From Pohlia nutans (taxonomy: Eukaryota > Streptophyta > Bryopsida > Bryales > Mniaceae): a DNA stretch of 64,000 nucleotides. The stretch is from contig CM040088.1 in NCBI GenBank assembly GCA_022496805.1, positions 19,995,001 to 20,059,000 on the forward strand. Direction: 5' to 3'. A program made the position numbers and the translations under genes. Below are positions 21,804-34,283 of the stretch, piece after piece. The notes beneath the pieces were generated by a model, which did no database searches, had not been told where the DNA came from, and saw only the letters and a program-made list of their open reading frames with translations. Position 1 is the first letter of the stretch. Each line of letters opens with the position of its first letter.

Positions 21804-24279
21804 CATCAGGAATTTTGAACCCCATTGATTTTGAACAATTTTAGTGCGAAATCCGATATTTCATGGGTGCGTACATTTTTCGCACTGATTCCGCATCCTT
21901 GCGTCATTCATTACAACTACACTAATATGACATCATGCTCGTATAAGCGGATATAATACTGATTCAACATGATGGATAGATCTATAGAAAACGTGAGAAT
22001 TCTTCACTCTATATAGTTGTAAAATGTCGTGTCTTAATCGTCTTTGAAGTCATGTGCACTTATTCAATGTGTTTTTTGTGCGACATCATTTTTTCTATAT
22101 CTAGAATTTATTTCTTTCTATATCTAGATTCAGTCGAAATAATTTTATTTAAAAATTGAAAAAAATTCCATAATGAAGTAAATGAAATCTGCCCCAATTT
22201 TTTCTGCCCTGCCCGAACACTATTTCAGGCTGCCCGGTCCAACTACTATGACTGCCCGACCATGAGGGGCCCACCATGACTTACCCATGGCTCCATCGCC
22301 GGTGGTCGGAATCAAACACGAGACCTCCTAACTACAAACCGTGCTCTAAACCACCACACCACCTAGAAGTCTAAATGCAAGTCAATGAATTTTTTTGATG
22401 ATTATAAATGAATGTAACCATTGGCAATTTTTTTGCTATGTATATTTAATTCTTTTTTTGAATTTTTTTTTGCACTACATCACGCAGGCTTTTTTCTATA
22501 TCTGGATTTCTTTTCAGAATATTAAGATTTTCTTTTTGTGCCAAAATCGTGATGGCTGTGAGCTGCTTTTTCTTTTTTTTTCAGCGGTCCTTGGATGCTT
22601 TTAGCGATGTGAAAAAAAAATTCTTTACAATTTTTTTTTGCACTAGATCATGCAAGCTTTTTCTATATCTAGAAAAAATTTCAATTTTTTTTTAATTTTT
22701 TTTTTTGGCCAAAATCTTGAAGGCTATGAGCTGTTTTTTCTTTTCATTGGACTTTGGATGTTTTTAGCGATATAAAAAAAACTTTTTTTCCAAAAAAATT
22801 TTGCACTACATTATGCAGGCTTTTTTCTATATTTTAAAAAAAATCTTCAAAAAAAATTGATTTTTTTTTTTTGATGAAATCATGATGGCTGAGAGCTTTT
22901 TTTTTTCCAATTTGCATATTTTTAGCGATGTTAATACATTTCTTTTCTTGTTTTTTCTAATTTTATGTTAGAGAAACATTTTTTCCAATTTTTTTTTTTC
23001 ATTTTATGTTTGATTCAACCAAAAACCATTTTTTACATCGTAAGTTTTTGAATGTTTTTGCAACTTTTTTTTTATCACTTTATGACATTTCAACATGTAT
23101 GCCTTTTTGTTTCAATTATATTCACCTTGAAATGAAGTAATGAAAGAGAGGTATATAGAATGAAAGTAAAAAACTAAATTGGAAAGCGCATAACTCCGGG
23201 ACTAAAAAATTAAAAATTTGATTAAATTATAATCATTTTCTAATAGGAAATCAAGTATGCTTTCGAACCCAATTTGAATCATGCCAATCCAAGTTAAACT
23301 CCACCTAGGGGAACTTTTAAAAAAACAACACCTCTACATTGTCTCGTGTTACAAATTTTACTATTTTGGAAAGTAATGTTGCTCTTTTTTGTACGTCTTC
23401 TTTTTTTTGCTCCTATGATGAAAAGTACAATTATAACCAATAATACCAAATTTTGAATTCTAAAAATATATAATGTAATTTTATTGAATTTTTAATGTTA
23501 ATTGCTTCTAAATTCTATAAATGAAGATCTAAAAGTATTTTGGGAAATTAGACCGTAAAGATATTTTAAGAATATTCTAGGAATATTCCAATAGATTCCA
23601 AAATAATATAAACTATTTTGAAAAGATGCCAAGAGATTCTAAAAATAATATTAAAATATTTTTGGTATTTTCCCTATTTATTATACTTCGTCATTAAATC
23701 AATTGTTTTAGAACATTAGAAACTTTTTTTGTTGAGAAGTATGACACCCTAGTGTGAAAACACCCTTGAACTCGAGTGACGTGGAGAAATTTAAGTCACT
23801 CATTCTCAAATTAAAAACTTGAAATAATTCTCAACTGATTTTGTTTTGATTGATGCCACTAAATGGCAATGGATTTCATACACATCCACACGGATGTCGT
23901 ACAATGACCACACGGATATCATACGACAATAATTTGCATTATAAAAGATGTTGAAATCGTACGGATACAATGAAAGGCCTAGATATGATACGTATATGAT
24001 ACCAGATCTGCATTCTAGGCAATCGCATGTTATCCGTGTGATATTAGCCATGTAATGTAGATACACGATTAACGCACAAATTCCGTTAAGCACGACTTTC
24101 GTGCGGAAACAACAATTTTTTCTTAAACATCGTAAAGACACTTCATTCACATCTTGGTATTTCATGTCACTTCCGTATGATAATAGCACTTCCAAATCCT
24201 TGTATGATGTGTGGAATCAGTGTTTAATGATAAACGCACCGATATCGTTAAAAATCAGTGGGGTCCAAAATTCCTGATG
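21804..24279 (+). mobile_element. TA-flanked long-TIR element, third copy (E3)
   Basis: 2476 bp, same orientation as E2. Left end CATCAGGAATTTTGAACCCC, right end GGGGTCCAAAATTCCTGATG, TA at 21802-21803 and 24280-24281. It is colinear with E2 through the subterminal zone, tRNA-like module, poly-T units and the captured TTAA-element interior, but clearly more diverged, with many C-to-T type changes at the ends. No coding capacity. Confidence 0.7.
22301..22363 (-). other. tRNA-like module inside E3
   Basis: Diverged copy of the module at 19186-19248. It keeps the GGTGGT start and a degenerate box B (GTTTGATTCCGACCACC). Its equivalent position in E3 shows the module was present before E2 and E3 separated. 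Confidence 0.4.
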
Positions 24280-24281
24280 TA

Positions 24282-24418
24282 CGTACAGAAATTCCCATCC
24301 TGTCTTCGTTACAAAGAGTAGAATCACCACAAAAAATCTCAAAATTTGAGGATCAATACTCATTTAACACTGAGATAACCAAACTTTGAAAATCAACCTT
24401 CTGTTGGTCCTTTAGGAG
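24282..24418 (+). mobile_element. Right part of the interrupted TTAA element
   Basis: Ends GTTGGTCCTTTAGGAG followed by TTAA 24419-24422, which is shared with the next element. See 18542-18723 for the proposed left part. Confidence 0.45.
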
Positions 24419-24422
24419 TTAA

Positions 24423-25633
24423 CCCCTAAAGGACCGGAGTGTTTTTCCTCCAAAAACACTCCAACGCTGCCATTTTCACTCCCCTATGCAAAAAATAAAA
24501 AGAAATGTTATTTTTTACCTTCTAACTGTAAGATCTTGTCCTAAACTACTTGAAAAACATACACAACAAATTTCGTTGATTTTGACTGCACGGATTGCAA
24601 GATAATTGCGTTTGATGGAAAAAACACCCCAAAAAAACACATGCCCGAAAATTTCAGATGCGTTTGACCATGGCTACATCAAAAAAACCTCACTACCAAA
24701 ACCTGTCGCACTTCACTTTCACATTCTATATGATGTTACTTAGTTGTGTACCAATTTTCGTTGCGTTTGGAGATGTTTAGGATGTTGAAGAACACCTAGC
24801 ACTTGTTAGGGGTTTAAAACTTCAAAAAAGACTATAAGTTTTTGGAATTGCAATATTTTTGACTTTCTGTATTTAAAATACAAATCCGAGCGGTGAAACA
24901 CAAGTACATTCCACCCTCTATAGAATGGCGAAAAAATATTTGAAAAAAAAATAAATCTCCAAGTTTTAGAAGACATGTAGCACATTTTCTAAGAATTTTG
25001 GGGGTTAGGGGGGAGATAAAGGGTGGAGGAAGGGAATTGAAGTGCCAACCCATTCCAATGTTCATGACCCCACTAACTCTCAAAGTGTACTGCCACGTGG
25101 CAGTCCCTCATTGGACGATTTTTATTTTTTATTTTTTATTTTTTAAAATGATTTTAATTTTCAAAATTTTGAATACTATTTTTTAATTATAAAAATTGAA
25201 CTTTTAGTTAATTTAAAAAAAATAAATTAAAATAATAACTTTCACATTAAAATAATAATTTTTATTTATAAAAAATTTATTTTAAATTTTTTAAAAATTA
25301 TTTAAATTAAATTTTTTAATGAGTTTGGAAAATGGGGTGGTCTTCTGCCCACCACAGTTCACCCCATTTTCCACACGCTGCCCATCTTGTTGCCCCCCAC
25401 TAAAATTCAACTATTTCTCTACTGCCCCGTTGCCCTTTCTCCCGAAAAAAACACATTTCCCCTCATAACTTTCACATACGGTGTCGGAATTCAAAAAAAA
25501 CAAGAATCCTCATTTTCGTGGCACATTGGGGAATCTACTTTTAAATTTCCTTCAAAATTTGATTAAAAATGTGTTCACCGGAACCTACCCGATTCTCTAA
25601 ATGTCCTAGTTAGGACACTTGGTCCTTTAGGGG
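24423..25633. mobile_element. TTAA-flanked element, 1.2 kb (copy P8b)
   Basis: 1211 bp between TTAA 24419-24422 and 25634-25637. Termini CCCCTAAAGGACCGGAG and CTTGGTCCTTTAGGGG are near-perfect inverted repeats. Thirteen bases inside the left TTAA is an 11-bp stem with a 5-nt loop (GGAGTGTTTTT-CCTCC-AAAAACACTCC). The interior is low complexity with an AT-only block at 25110-25320. No transposase frame. Confidence 0.7.
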
Positions 25634-25637
25634 TTAA

Positions 25638-26859
25638 CCACCCACCCCTCATTATGGCCCTATAGCGATGCTCCCGTTACTGCCACCTAAGAAACTTAAA
25701 TCTGATCATTTGTAATTTCCAAGGAGCCTAAATTCAATCACTTATCATTCAATCAGAATTGGACCGTCTAGGATGCAATTCATGACACTTCACTGTCGAA
25801 AAAACACCACCTACATGAAATGAGTAGAGTATGACTAACTTTTAATTTTCAAAATTCACATAAATTACATCTTAATTGAGAAAAAAATCACTTTAATTTA
25901 TTCATAAATGTTATCCTTTAGTGTAACTTAATTCTTGAAAGATTAAGGATGTACGGTTTCAAAATGAAAAATTCAATTGATTATATCGTGAAAAATTCAA
26001 TCTTTTATACATCTACATTAACTTGGTATATTTTGGGGGTGTTATGTTGGAATTTTTGAATTTCAAGTACCATATTGTAACCATATTATTAGTACCTTAT
26101 TGTTGGGTAATTTTCTACAATGTCATTATTTATTATACCATATTATCAATTATTAAACATAGATTATTGGAATTATGAGGTCTCTGAGTTAGTTCAAAAA
26201 ATTAGTATTAGCTACTCATTTTGTGTTCTTTACAAAAAAGGAAAAAAGAAAATCAAAAAACAAAAAAAAATTCTTTGGTTCACACCTGCAAAAAGGAGGC
26301 CCTAGGATTGCAAAGAATAGTACAGAATATGACCACTTACTGCAAGAGGCCAACAAAATCAACGAACCTACAATTGCTAGAAGGAGCCCATCAAATCCTT
26401 GTGTAGCAAACGGTTGCTACACATCTAAAACACAATCTTTACTTGTAGAACATGCGGCAGGAAAATCCTCTCCTCGAGAAAGAATTTCCCCACTAAAACC
26501 CTAATCCGAACATGTCATCCATGCCTACTATTAACATCCAATTCCCTATTTTTGCACTTGGCCACATAATCATGCACTTGGCTTCCGGGTGCACAAAAAA
26601 CTGAGATCAAAAGAAATCGAATGAAAATTTCAACAAAATTTTCTTTTCCTCAATTTTGGTTCCAAAAAGGATATATTGCAAATTTTTGAAAATTATCAAG
26701 TTTATTTCTTTTGAAAATGCCGTTATTTGTATTTTTTTGTGTCCAACGTCAAAGTCGGAACGGGAGCCAAACTTCTGAATTTTTTTTTAATTTATCAATT
26801 TATTTATTTATTCCCTTTTTAATATTATTTATTCCCTCGTTTAGTCCATTTGCTTTAAG
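25638..26859. other. Intergenic, no gene seen
   Basis: AT-rich sequence. A short frame at 26120-26500 (many Lys and Asn codons) does not resemble any protein I know. No repeat boundaries were recognised. Confidence 0.35.
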
Positions 26860-27385
26860 AAAATGTGAGACAAATAAATATTAGTACACTAACTAATTTT
26901 GATTTGATTTTATGTTTTTTATTTGATTTTATTCTTTTAGTTATTTATTTATTCCTGCCGCCTTTAGGTGTCAAGAGCCCACAGCCGACGCTCCTCAATT
27001 CTCCCTCATGGGATAAAATATGTGAAGATAATGGAAGTGAGATGACGTAAGGAGGAAGAAGAGAGACAAAGTGAGGAGCCTCAACTCACTCCATGTCACT
27101 TAAGATGGAAAAATGGATTCGCGCGCGCGGACCCATTTTCCTATCTTAAGTGACATGGAGTGAGTTGAGGCTCCTCACTTTGTCTCTCTTCTTACGTCAT
27201 CTCACTTCCATTATCTTCACATATTTTACCCCGTAAGGGAGAGTTGAGGATCGCCGGCCGTGGGCTCTCAACACCTAGAGGCGGCGGAAACAAATAAATA
27301 ACTAAAAGAATAATTGTAAATAAAAAACATAAAATTGAATCAAAATTAGATATTGTACTTATGTTTATCTGTCTCACATTTTCAA
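26860..27385. repeat. Long hairpin with CG-repeat core
   Basis: Two arms of about 260 bp (26860-27124 and 27125-27385) are inverted copies meeting at a (CG)n core (CGCGCGCGCG at about 27120-27130). The inner 100 bp of each arm are nearly identical (CTTAAGTGACATGGAGTGAG and its complement); the outer parts carry more differences. Both arms yield mirror-image frames (..FILLVIYLF..PPLGV..), which are not real genes. It could be a foldback element or a hairpin small-RNA source. Confidence 0.75.
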
Positions 27386-27401
27386 AGAGTTTCCAAAACA
27401 A

Positions 27402-27913
27402 TGAATGGAATTAATTTTTTGTAATGAAAAATAAAGAATATGTGCATTTTAGCAATCTACGTCACATTTCAATAAAGATGAAAATTGTTGCTTTTTTGAA
27501 AAAAAATTCTTGGATTTTTGTTTTTGTAGCACAATTAGGTCCCGAATTGTTTGCACTTGGCCAAGTGCTAAAAGAGGGAATTGCTTGTTTATACAGCTTG
27601 TATGATGAAATAAACAATTTTTCATCCAAAAGCTTGGGGACCAATAATTCAAAGTCATCCTATTAATAAGTTAAAAAATTAATTCAATTGTATTGTAAAT
27701 TTTTTATTCTAATACTCAGGTAATTCACACCATTTTGGGGGACACTGCCATTAGTGAGTCTTAGAATGGGTTACTACAAAATTTGGATATTGGAATAATG
27801 AATCCTCTTTGAAATTAGAGAATGTGACACTTTATCGATAACAGGTAATAGCTAGTTTTCACTTTTTGGAACAAGAAATTGATTGGTGATTGAGAGGATG
27901 TGGCTTGTCTTTT
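27402..27913. other. AT-rich intergenic
   Basis: No gene or repeat recognised between the CG-core hairpin and the CACTA MITE. Confidence 0.3.
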
Positions 27914-28179
27914 CACTACTAGAGAGTGCGTAAAAACCAAGACAAAACCAACACACATCTGTTGGAACCAACAGAGAATGGGTGTAACGTAGCAACCATT
28001 TAGTCATCTGCACAGAACCAACAAGTTTTCTCTTGGAACCAACAAGTTCCTGTTGATTTTTCTCTTGGAACCAACAAGTTCCTGTTGATTTTCCGGAATC
28101 AACTGTTCCTAACCCGCACAAAACTAACAAAATTTATGTTGATTTTGTGCGGGTTAGGAACCCCATTTCTCTGGTAGTG
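27914..28179 (-). mobile_element. CACTA-type MITE, 266 bp (copy 1)
   Basis: Ends CACTACTAGAGAGTGCG and CATTTCTCTGGTAGTG, with 3-bp target duplications TTT at 27911-27913 and 28180-28182. The interior contains repeats of CTTGTTGGTTCC-like units and an inverted pair CCTAACCCGCACAAA. A copy of the same length lies in the opposite orientation at 61388-61653. Confidence 0.85.
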
Positions 28180-28182
28180 TTT

Positions 28183-29501
28183 AATTTCTAAACTATTTAT
28201 TGTGAAAATGACAAGGATATTGAATGGGAATTTGTGAATTTAGGACCTTTACTCTCAACATTTGATGATGTAAACAAGATGTGATAGTACCAACAATGAC
28301 ATTAACGAGTGTAGAATGTATTTATATCAGGCAACTTTTTGAGTTACTAAGAATATTAGCTTAAAATAAAATTATTGTATCTGGATGTTTTAAATAATAT
28401 ATATATGATGATGTTGGAATACATATAGAAAAAATGTATTGATGTGACAACGTAACTTTCCATTAAACCATAAAAAGAAAAAAGAAAATGAACAAGAAAA
28501 AGAAAATATGTATAGTCTACTCATGTATTTTTTTCACCCTATAAATTACTTTCATACTACCTAAGTGTCTCTCTACATATTATAAAATATACTAGGACTT
28601 CACTTCTTTTCACCCTACCAATGACGAACATGTTTAGTAATGTAATAGTAATTTTTTTTTTATCAATATGAGTGTAAAGTACTTTTGAAAGTTAAACAAT
28701 AAGGTATGAAAGATAATGAAATTTGAAGTAATTTGAAAAACCATGGATTATTTAATGTATAATATTGAATTATATCTTAAATGGTTACATTCAAACATAT
28801 TAATAACTATATTAGACATTCTAATGTTTTTAAATTCTCATACAACAATTTATAAAAAAAATTAATCATATGTAGAAATTTTAAATAGAAATGTCTCGGT
28901 GGACCATTTAGAGGTTTTTGGTATTCTATTTACAAATATTAATATAAAAAATTATCCTAAAAATTAATTTAAATATATTTATTGATTGTATAAATTTTAG
29001 AATATTGTGTACTATGTATTCTTTGTTGATACTAGTTCAATTGATATGAGTTTCTTTTGTAAGTAGTCAATCCAATTTTCATGAATATATTTTAAATACA
29101 AATCATGGGATAAATTATTTTTGTATATGGAGGCATTGATTAAAAATTTGAAAAAATACTCATAGTGTATAGGAAATAAAAATTATTTTTTATAAATTCA
29201 AAACTCTAAATTATTTGAAACTCTAAATAATGCGGAACTCTAAATTATGTGAAACCATAAATTGTGTGAAACCATTCAATGAAATTCTCAATTTGAGTCA
29301 TTTGGAACTGGCACCATGAACCACTTAGAACCGTTGTAGATAATTACCATTGTGGAAAGGATGCTAAGAAAAATAACACTCATAACCGCTAATACAATAA
29401 AAAATAGTTCCTCTTTAAAAAAAATCGTCACTAGAATAAGGAGTTTTTAAAACATTGTACAATTATTAGTGGTGTAGCGTGCTTGATTAGTAGTGTAGCT
29501 T
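28183..29501. other. AT-rich desert
   Basis: Over 1.3 kb of very AT-rich DNA with no long frame, no recognisable repeat ends and no RNA gene. It may be decayed transposon sequence. Confidence 0.4.
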
Positions 29502-29747
29502 GCTCGGGGGTGCACTCTTTATTAGACCTTGGAATCATGTGCGTTCATGATCCCCTTTAACATACCCCTTGTACAGTTAAAATATTTTTATGTTTTTTCA
29601 TGTATATATAAATAATGTAAATATACAACCCCATTTTTAGTCCTAAATATGCTTTTTGTATGTATACATAGTAAAATAGTGTTCAAATTAATCCCCTTTT
29701 TGTGCACTCACGTGATTCCTCATACATAAAAGAATGCACCCCCGAGG
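29502..29747. mobile_element. Small TIR element (MITE)
   Basis: Inverted termini of about 18 bp: CTCGGGGGTGCACTCTTT on the left, AAAGAATGCACCCCCGAG on the right, enclosing 246 bp of AT-rich DNA. GC-rich ends in an AT-rich context stand out. Target duplications are unclear, so the superfamily is not assigned. Confidence 0.6.
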
Positions 29748-29835
29748 TAGTTCATTGATGTCACAACTACCCTTTAACACTTGTTTCGTTAAAAGTGCAT
29801 ATAGCCACGTGCACTATTTTTTGGTGCCATGTGCA

Positions 29836-30018
29836 CTGCATTTTTTTTTATTAAAAAGGGAAGGGGGTGGGGAACATACCCACCCTCCTGTGAAATTTGC
29901 ACTACACTTCTTTTAATTTTAAGGAGAAGGGGGTGGGAGCAAACCCACCCCCCTCTAAAATTCGCACTACATTTTTTTTAATTTTAAGGGGAGGGGGTGG
30001 GAACATACCCACCCCCCT
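29836..30018 (+). repeat. Tandem repeat, about 65-bp unit, three copies
   Basis: Each unit contains AAGGGGAGGGGGTGGGA (variants), CATACCCACCCCCC, and TTCGCACTACATTTTTTTTA. The G-run and the following C-run can pair, so each unit makes a GGGTGGG...CCCACCC stem. The array abuts the TTAA element starting at 30019. Confidence 0.65.
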
Positions 30019-30022
30019 TTAA

Positions 30023-30589
30023 CCCCTAACCGCCCAACCATGCATATTTTGCATGATGTACAAATTTGAAGTCCGTTTTCTCATCCATCGTGCACTTTTT
30101 GCAATGTGGATTTTTTACTGAAACTTTTATAGGAAGTTAGCTTTGTGCATGTGTGATCCGATTAGAAAGGGTATGATTTGTGAAATTTTCATGCATCATT
30201 TCATGTTGTAGTGTTCCACCCAAAATTTCGAAGATTTCAGTCTAAAAGTGCTCTTGAAAAAGTCAACTACTAAAATTAAGCAACCAAAAAATCTCCAAAA
30301 ATCACTACACTTAGAGTATTACATTTCAACCCATCACAACAAATTTCATTATTAGATTGTCAATATCTTATTCGTAATCATATTACAAAAGAGTTTTAAA
30401 TTTTAAGTTTGAAATTTTATACACAAATATTGGTGATAGCAATCGCAAATCTAACTGTATGGATAGAATCTAAAATTCATAATGTACAAATTTTATTCAT
30501 TCATCAAGTTGAAATATCCCTCTTAGTTGCATTTTATAATGCATCTTTGGGAAATTGCCAAATTTGAAAATGGTGAAAACATTTAGGGG
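30023..30589 (+). mobile_element. TTAA-flanked MITE, hairpin type (copy P10)
   Basis: 567 bp between TTAA 30019-30022 and 30590-30593. Termini CCCCTAACCGCCC and CATTTAGGGG. The hairpin CATGCA-TATTT-TGCATG at 30039-30055 is 16 nt from the TTAA. The interior aligns with 13009-13574 and more weakly with 53278-53856. Confidence 0.75.
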
Positions 30590-30874
30590 TTAAAATTCAC
30601 GCTACATATCTTTTTATGTAATGTACATTCAATTTTGATACTTTATAGGTAAAATATGACTATACTTTCTTCAAAGGTACAAAATTTCAGCATGTGCACT
30701 TTTTATATGGTACGTGCACTTTTAACAAAGCAAGTGTTTCTAGCTAGTTCTATGGTCCTTTAGAATATTATTTCAAAGTTTGAACAACATATCCAAAATT
30801 TTGCTTTAATATACTCTTATTTTATCACTCCAAATAGTTTAAAAGTATGGAAGAGCTTGGTAGTCTCTCAATTA

Positions 30875-31163
30875 CATCAGGAATTTAGGACCTCACTAAT
30901 TTTTAATGATTTCACCGTGCAAAGTCCTATATTTCATGGGTTCATGCATTTTTCACACAGATTCCGCATGGATTTCACGCTAATTCTGCACTGAATCTGC
31001 ACAGCTTCTACATTCACTCTTTTCGTTATTTAACAAAGTGTAGAATCAATGCGGAATTAGCGCAAAATCGGCGTAGAATCTGTACGAATAATGTATGAAC
31101 CCATGAAATATTGAATATCGCACGGAAATCGTTTAAAACCCGTGGGGTCCTAAATTCTTGATG
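30875..31163. mobile_element. MITE of the E family (E4)
   Basis: 289 bp with ends CATCAGGAATTTAGGACC and GGGGTCCTAAATTCTTGATG, TA outside both (30873-30874, 31164-31165). Inside each end is an inverted pair around CATGGGTTCATGCATT and GAACCCATGAAATAT. It is the smallest derivative of the family formed by E1-E3. Confidence 0.75.
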
Positions 31164-31165
31164 TA

Positions 31166-34100
31166 GAACCTTGATTAAATATGGAAGAGCTTGGTGGTCT
31201 CTAAACTCATGGAAAACTATTTTGAACTCCTTTCTTGGTGGCAAAAAAAACTTCCATGAGTTTTTAGAACATCAAGCTCTTAGTAAAGGTTATGGTAGCA
31301 AGAGATTATAGCTCTCTCACTCTGAGAAAAAAAACAAGTTGATGAGCCTGTGACAGGTTCATGATAGCCTACTCAGAGAATTCATAACTTTCACTAACTT
31401 ACTTGGTACAAGACTTTGAGAATCTTCACAATTATAGTAAATATAGCATTCTCACTTCTCCATCGTCCACACAAATTGCAGAACAACTGAAAATAATGTA
31501 CTGGCTGGGATTCTTTTCCTTTTTCCCTTGCAATGAAACTTTCATTTGTGTGAGAACATTATCTCTACTAATTAACCTCTATGTATTAGATAACTGACGA
31601 GTAGCGATAGCGACGAGTAGGTTATCATACATAGCAGGTTGCTCATTTTTCAATCACAATCCTTGATCTTCATGATCCAAAGACGTAGGATGAAAGCTGA
31701 AAGGAGATAAGGTTATGAGTTGCTACTTGTGATGGCGATGGTGACAGGTTGCCAATGGAACGGAGCCACGTCAGCGTTGAAAAGTCAACATCCGATTATG
31801 TAAACTAAGTCGCATAATCCTTATGTTGTCATCTTTATCCATGCATCTCAAGATTCCTCCTTTTGCAGAGCGGGAGATTTTCATCATGTTACATAATTTT
31901 ATGAAGAACCTCCAATTTGAAATCAGCACAACTCAAACGGAATTTTAACTTTACATTATTAAACCCTCGGCTTTCTACCCCTACTAAAGTTTCCAAGACA
32001 TTACAGAAAGTTTGAACCCTCAAGTAGGCCCCTAGAGGAGGGGGTACAAGGTGGTCTCACATATTTAAATTTTTCTTAACAAAATAATTATCCCCCATAT
32101 CTCCACCCAAGAACTCCATGGGATGCATGTGAGCTCCTGTATTTGGTCAACACCTGTTAGAATCTTGAAATTCACACAAGCTCACATCCCAATCAGTCAG
32201 AAAATTGCCAAAAAGTTGCATCTGGTATTTAACTTCACTCATATTACTAATAACATGGTAGGGGCCTCTCTGAGGGTTGAGACTTTCTATAAAGTTTTCT
32301 CCGATGCTCTTGAATACTCTTGGATGCTCTTTTCTTCACATCTTAAGTAATTTTTCCTTGTTTGATTCTTACTAAATTCCGTCATACAATGCCAAATTCC
32401 CTCTCTCATGATAGTTCCAAGAGAAATTATTCTATCTGTAAAATTTGATTCAAGCAATAGGGGATTTGGAACCCTACTGTTATAAAATGTTATGATTATA
32501 AAGACCCAACAACATTATTTTAAAACAAAACAAGTAAAAATCATTGCTTGTTGTTTAGAAGCTTCTATTGCAGAATACCATTTATGCCATGAGTGGCCAA
32601 GTAGTAGAAACCAATTTTTCATGTATTTTTGTATAGGGCAATCAATGGAGGTGAGTTCATTATGAGAATAATCTCTAAGCATGAGGGCGAAGCCCAATTG
32701 CGAAGAGTTTATTTCCAGAAAGGCCTCGCCTTTGTTGATTTTCTGGGGTAAAGCAAGGCCAAAAAATAATCCTCGGTTACGGGAGATTTCCTTGTAACCC
32801 AAGATTACATAAATTTCACTTTTTGCGGGCTAGAAACCCTAATTTTATCATATAATGCAACGAGATTTGTATTCTAATTTTTTTGGCAATGCTTTAAGTG
32901 CCTTGCCAACATACGGGTACCGTATCTCTTCACTCTCATGTGATAAAAACTGCAAAGAGCAGCCTCAATTAACCATTGTAAAAACAAGGTACATTTTTCA
33001 TTTATGCCGTCCCTTTTACAATGATGGAGTGAAGATTCTCTAAGGTAAATTAGGGCCCAATTGTTGGTATGACCCTAACTTTAACCAATAGAATCATTCA
33101 AATTTGGCAAATTGGACTAAAGGGCTTGACTCTAGGGCCCAACCCAAACTTCTCCATATTTTATGTGGCGATCTACATAGCATAAATTTGGTACCAAAAC
33201 TTTGGGTTGATCTAAAGAAATTGGGTCAAGATTTTTCTTGACTCCAACACTACATTGATTATCCCATTTAATGCATGAAGTACTAATTCCCGAAGCACAC
33301 ACTATTTTGTAAAATTTCAAAATTAGTGAGGGCTGAATTTTTTACTAAATGGCCAAAATCTTCAATCACGCTAATTATGCATCATAATGATATTTTGTAT
33401 CACCTTCACTAATTTCCCACACGCACTATAAAACCTCCCTCACTAAATGGGACAATTAATGTGGTAGAAAGAGTGTTCTTTGAATAGTGCGAGAGCACGG
33501 TGCCCAAAGTCCATATTGGCACTAGCTTGGTGGTAGTATGAGCCTTGAACACCACACTTTGACACTATTCCTTGGTGTCCAAAGATCACCTTTCTACAAC
33601 ATCGAAATCACCATATATTGTGGATGGATGAATGGCATGGATACATTCATTTAAACAAAAATTCATCCAATTTGGATGAAGTTTACCACAATATTTTGAA
33701 AAATAGTTATTAGTAAAACCTCTCGTAAATACCATGGGCCACAGTATGTGGTGATTTCGGTGTAGAGAAAGTTCACAACTTGAACCCAAACACCCTCACC
33801 GTTGCATTTCATGCATCTCTACCATCTACACTACCATCTATACGATCATTGACCCAATCACTTATCAATTGGGTTTGTGCGAACAATCAGGGTTGGGGCC
33901 CATTGTAAATTGGGCCGCTAAGTTGTAGTTTGAGAGGCTGCCATCATGAATGACTCCTTCCAATCATGAATGACAAATGAGATGCAGCGTATTGGTATGT
34001 CTTTTCCAGCCCCAATTCATGGATTGGGTTCTGGAAGTGTAGGAGCCTGGCATTATCCTATTGACGTTTCTGGTGAATAAAATAGAGTTTCCACCTTTAA

Positions 34101-34283
34101 AAAAATAAAAAATAAAAATAAAAATAATTTTTATTTTTATTTTTATTTTTATTTTGTTACAAATAAAGGATAATCCTTTACTGCAAGGCTTTCCACCTTT
34201 AGGATTGATTCTGAGGCAAGCCATTGGCCATCAGTGTCCAGGGGTTACAACAGTATTTCAGGAACCACTCCCTCTTTCATTAA
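31166..34283. other. Intergenic, no gene supported
   Basis: About 3.1 kb without a frame that resembles a known protein. An (A5T)n/(T5A)n palindromic low-complexity block sits at 34100-34155. The rest looks like decayed intergenic DNA. Confidence 0.4.

Noticed and set aside
26865..27401. Paired frames with similar proteins on opposite strands
   Set aside because: They come from the two arms of one DNA hairpin, not from two genes.
34100..34155. Possible regulatory palindrome of A5T/T5A repeats
   Set aside because: Simple low-complexity sequence, common by chance in AT-rich DNA.
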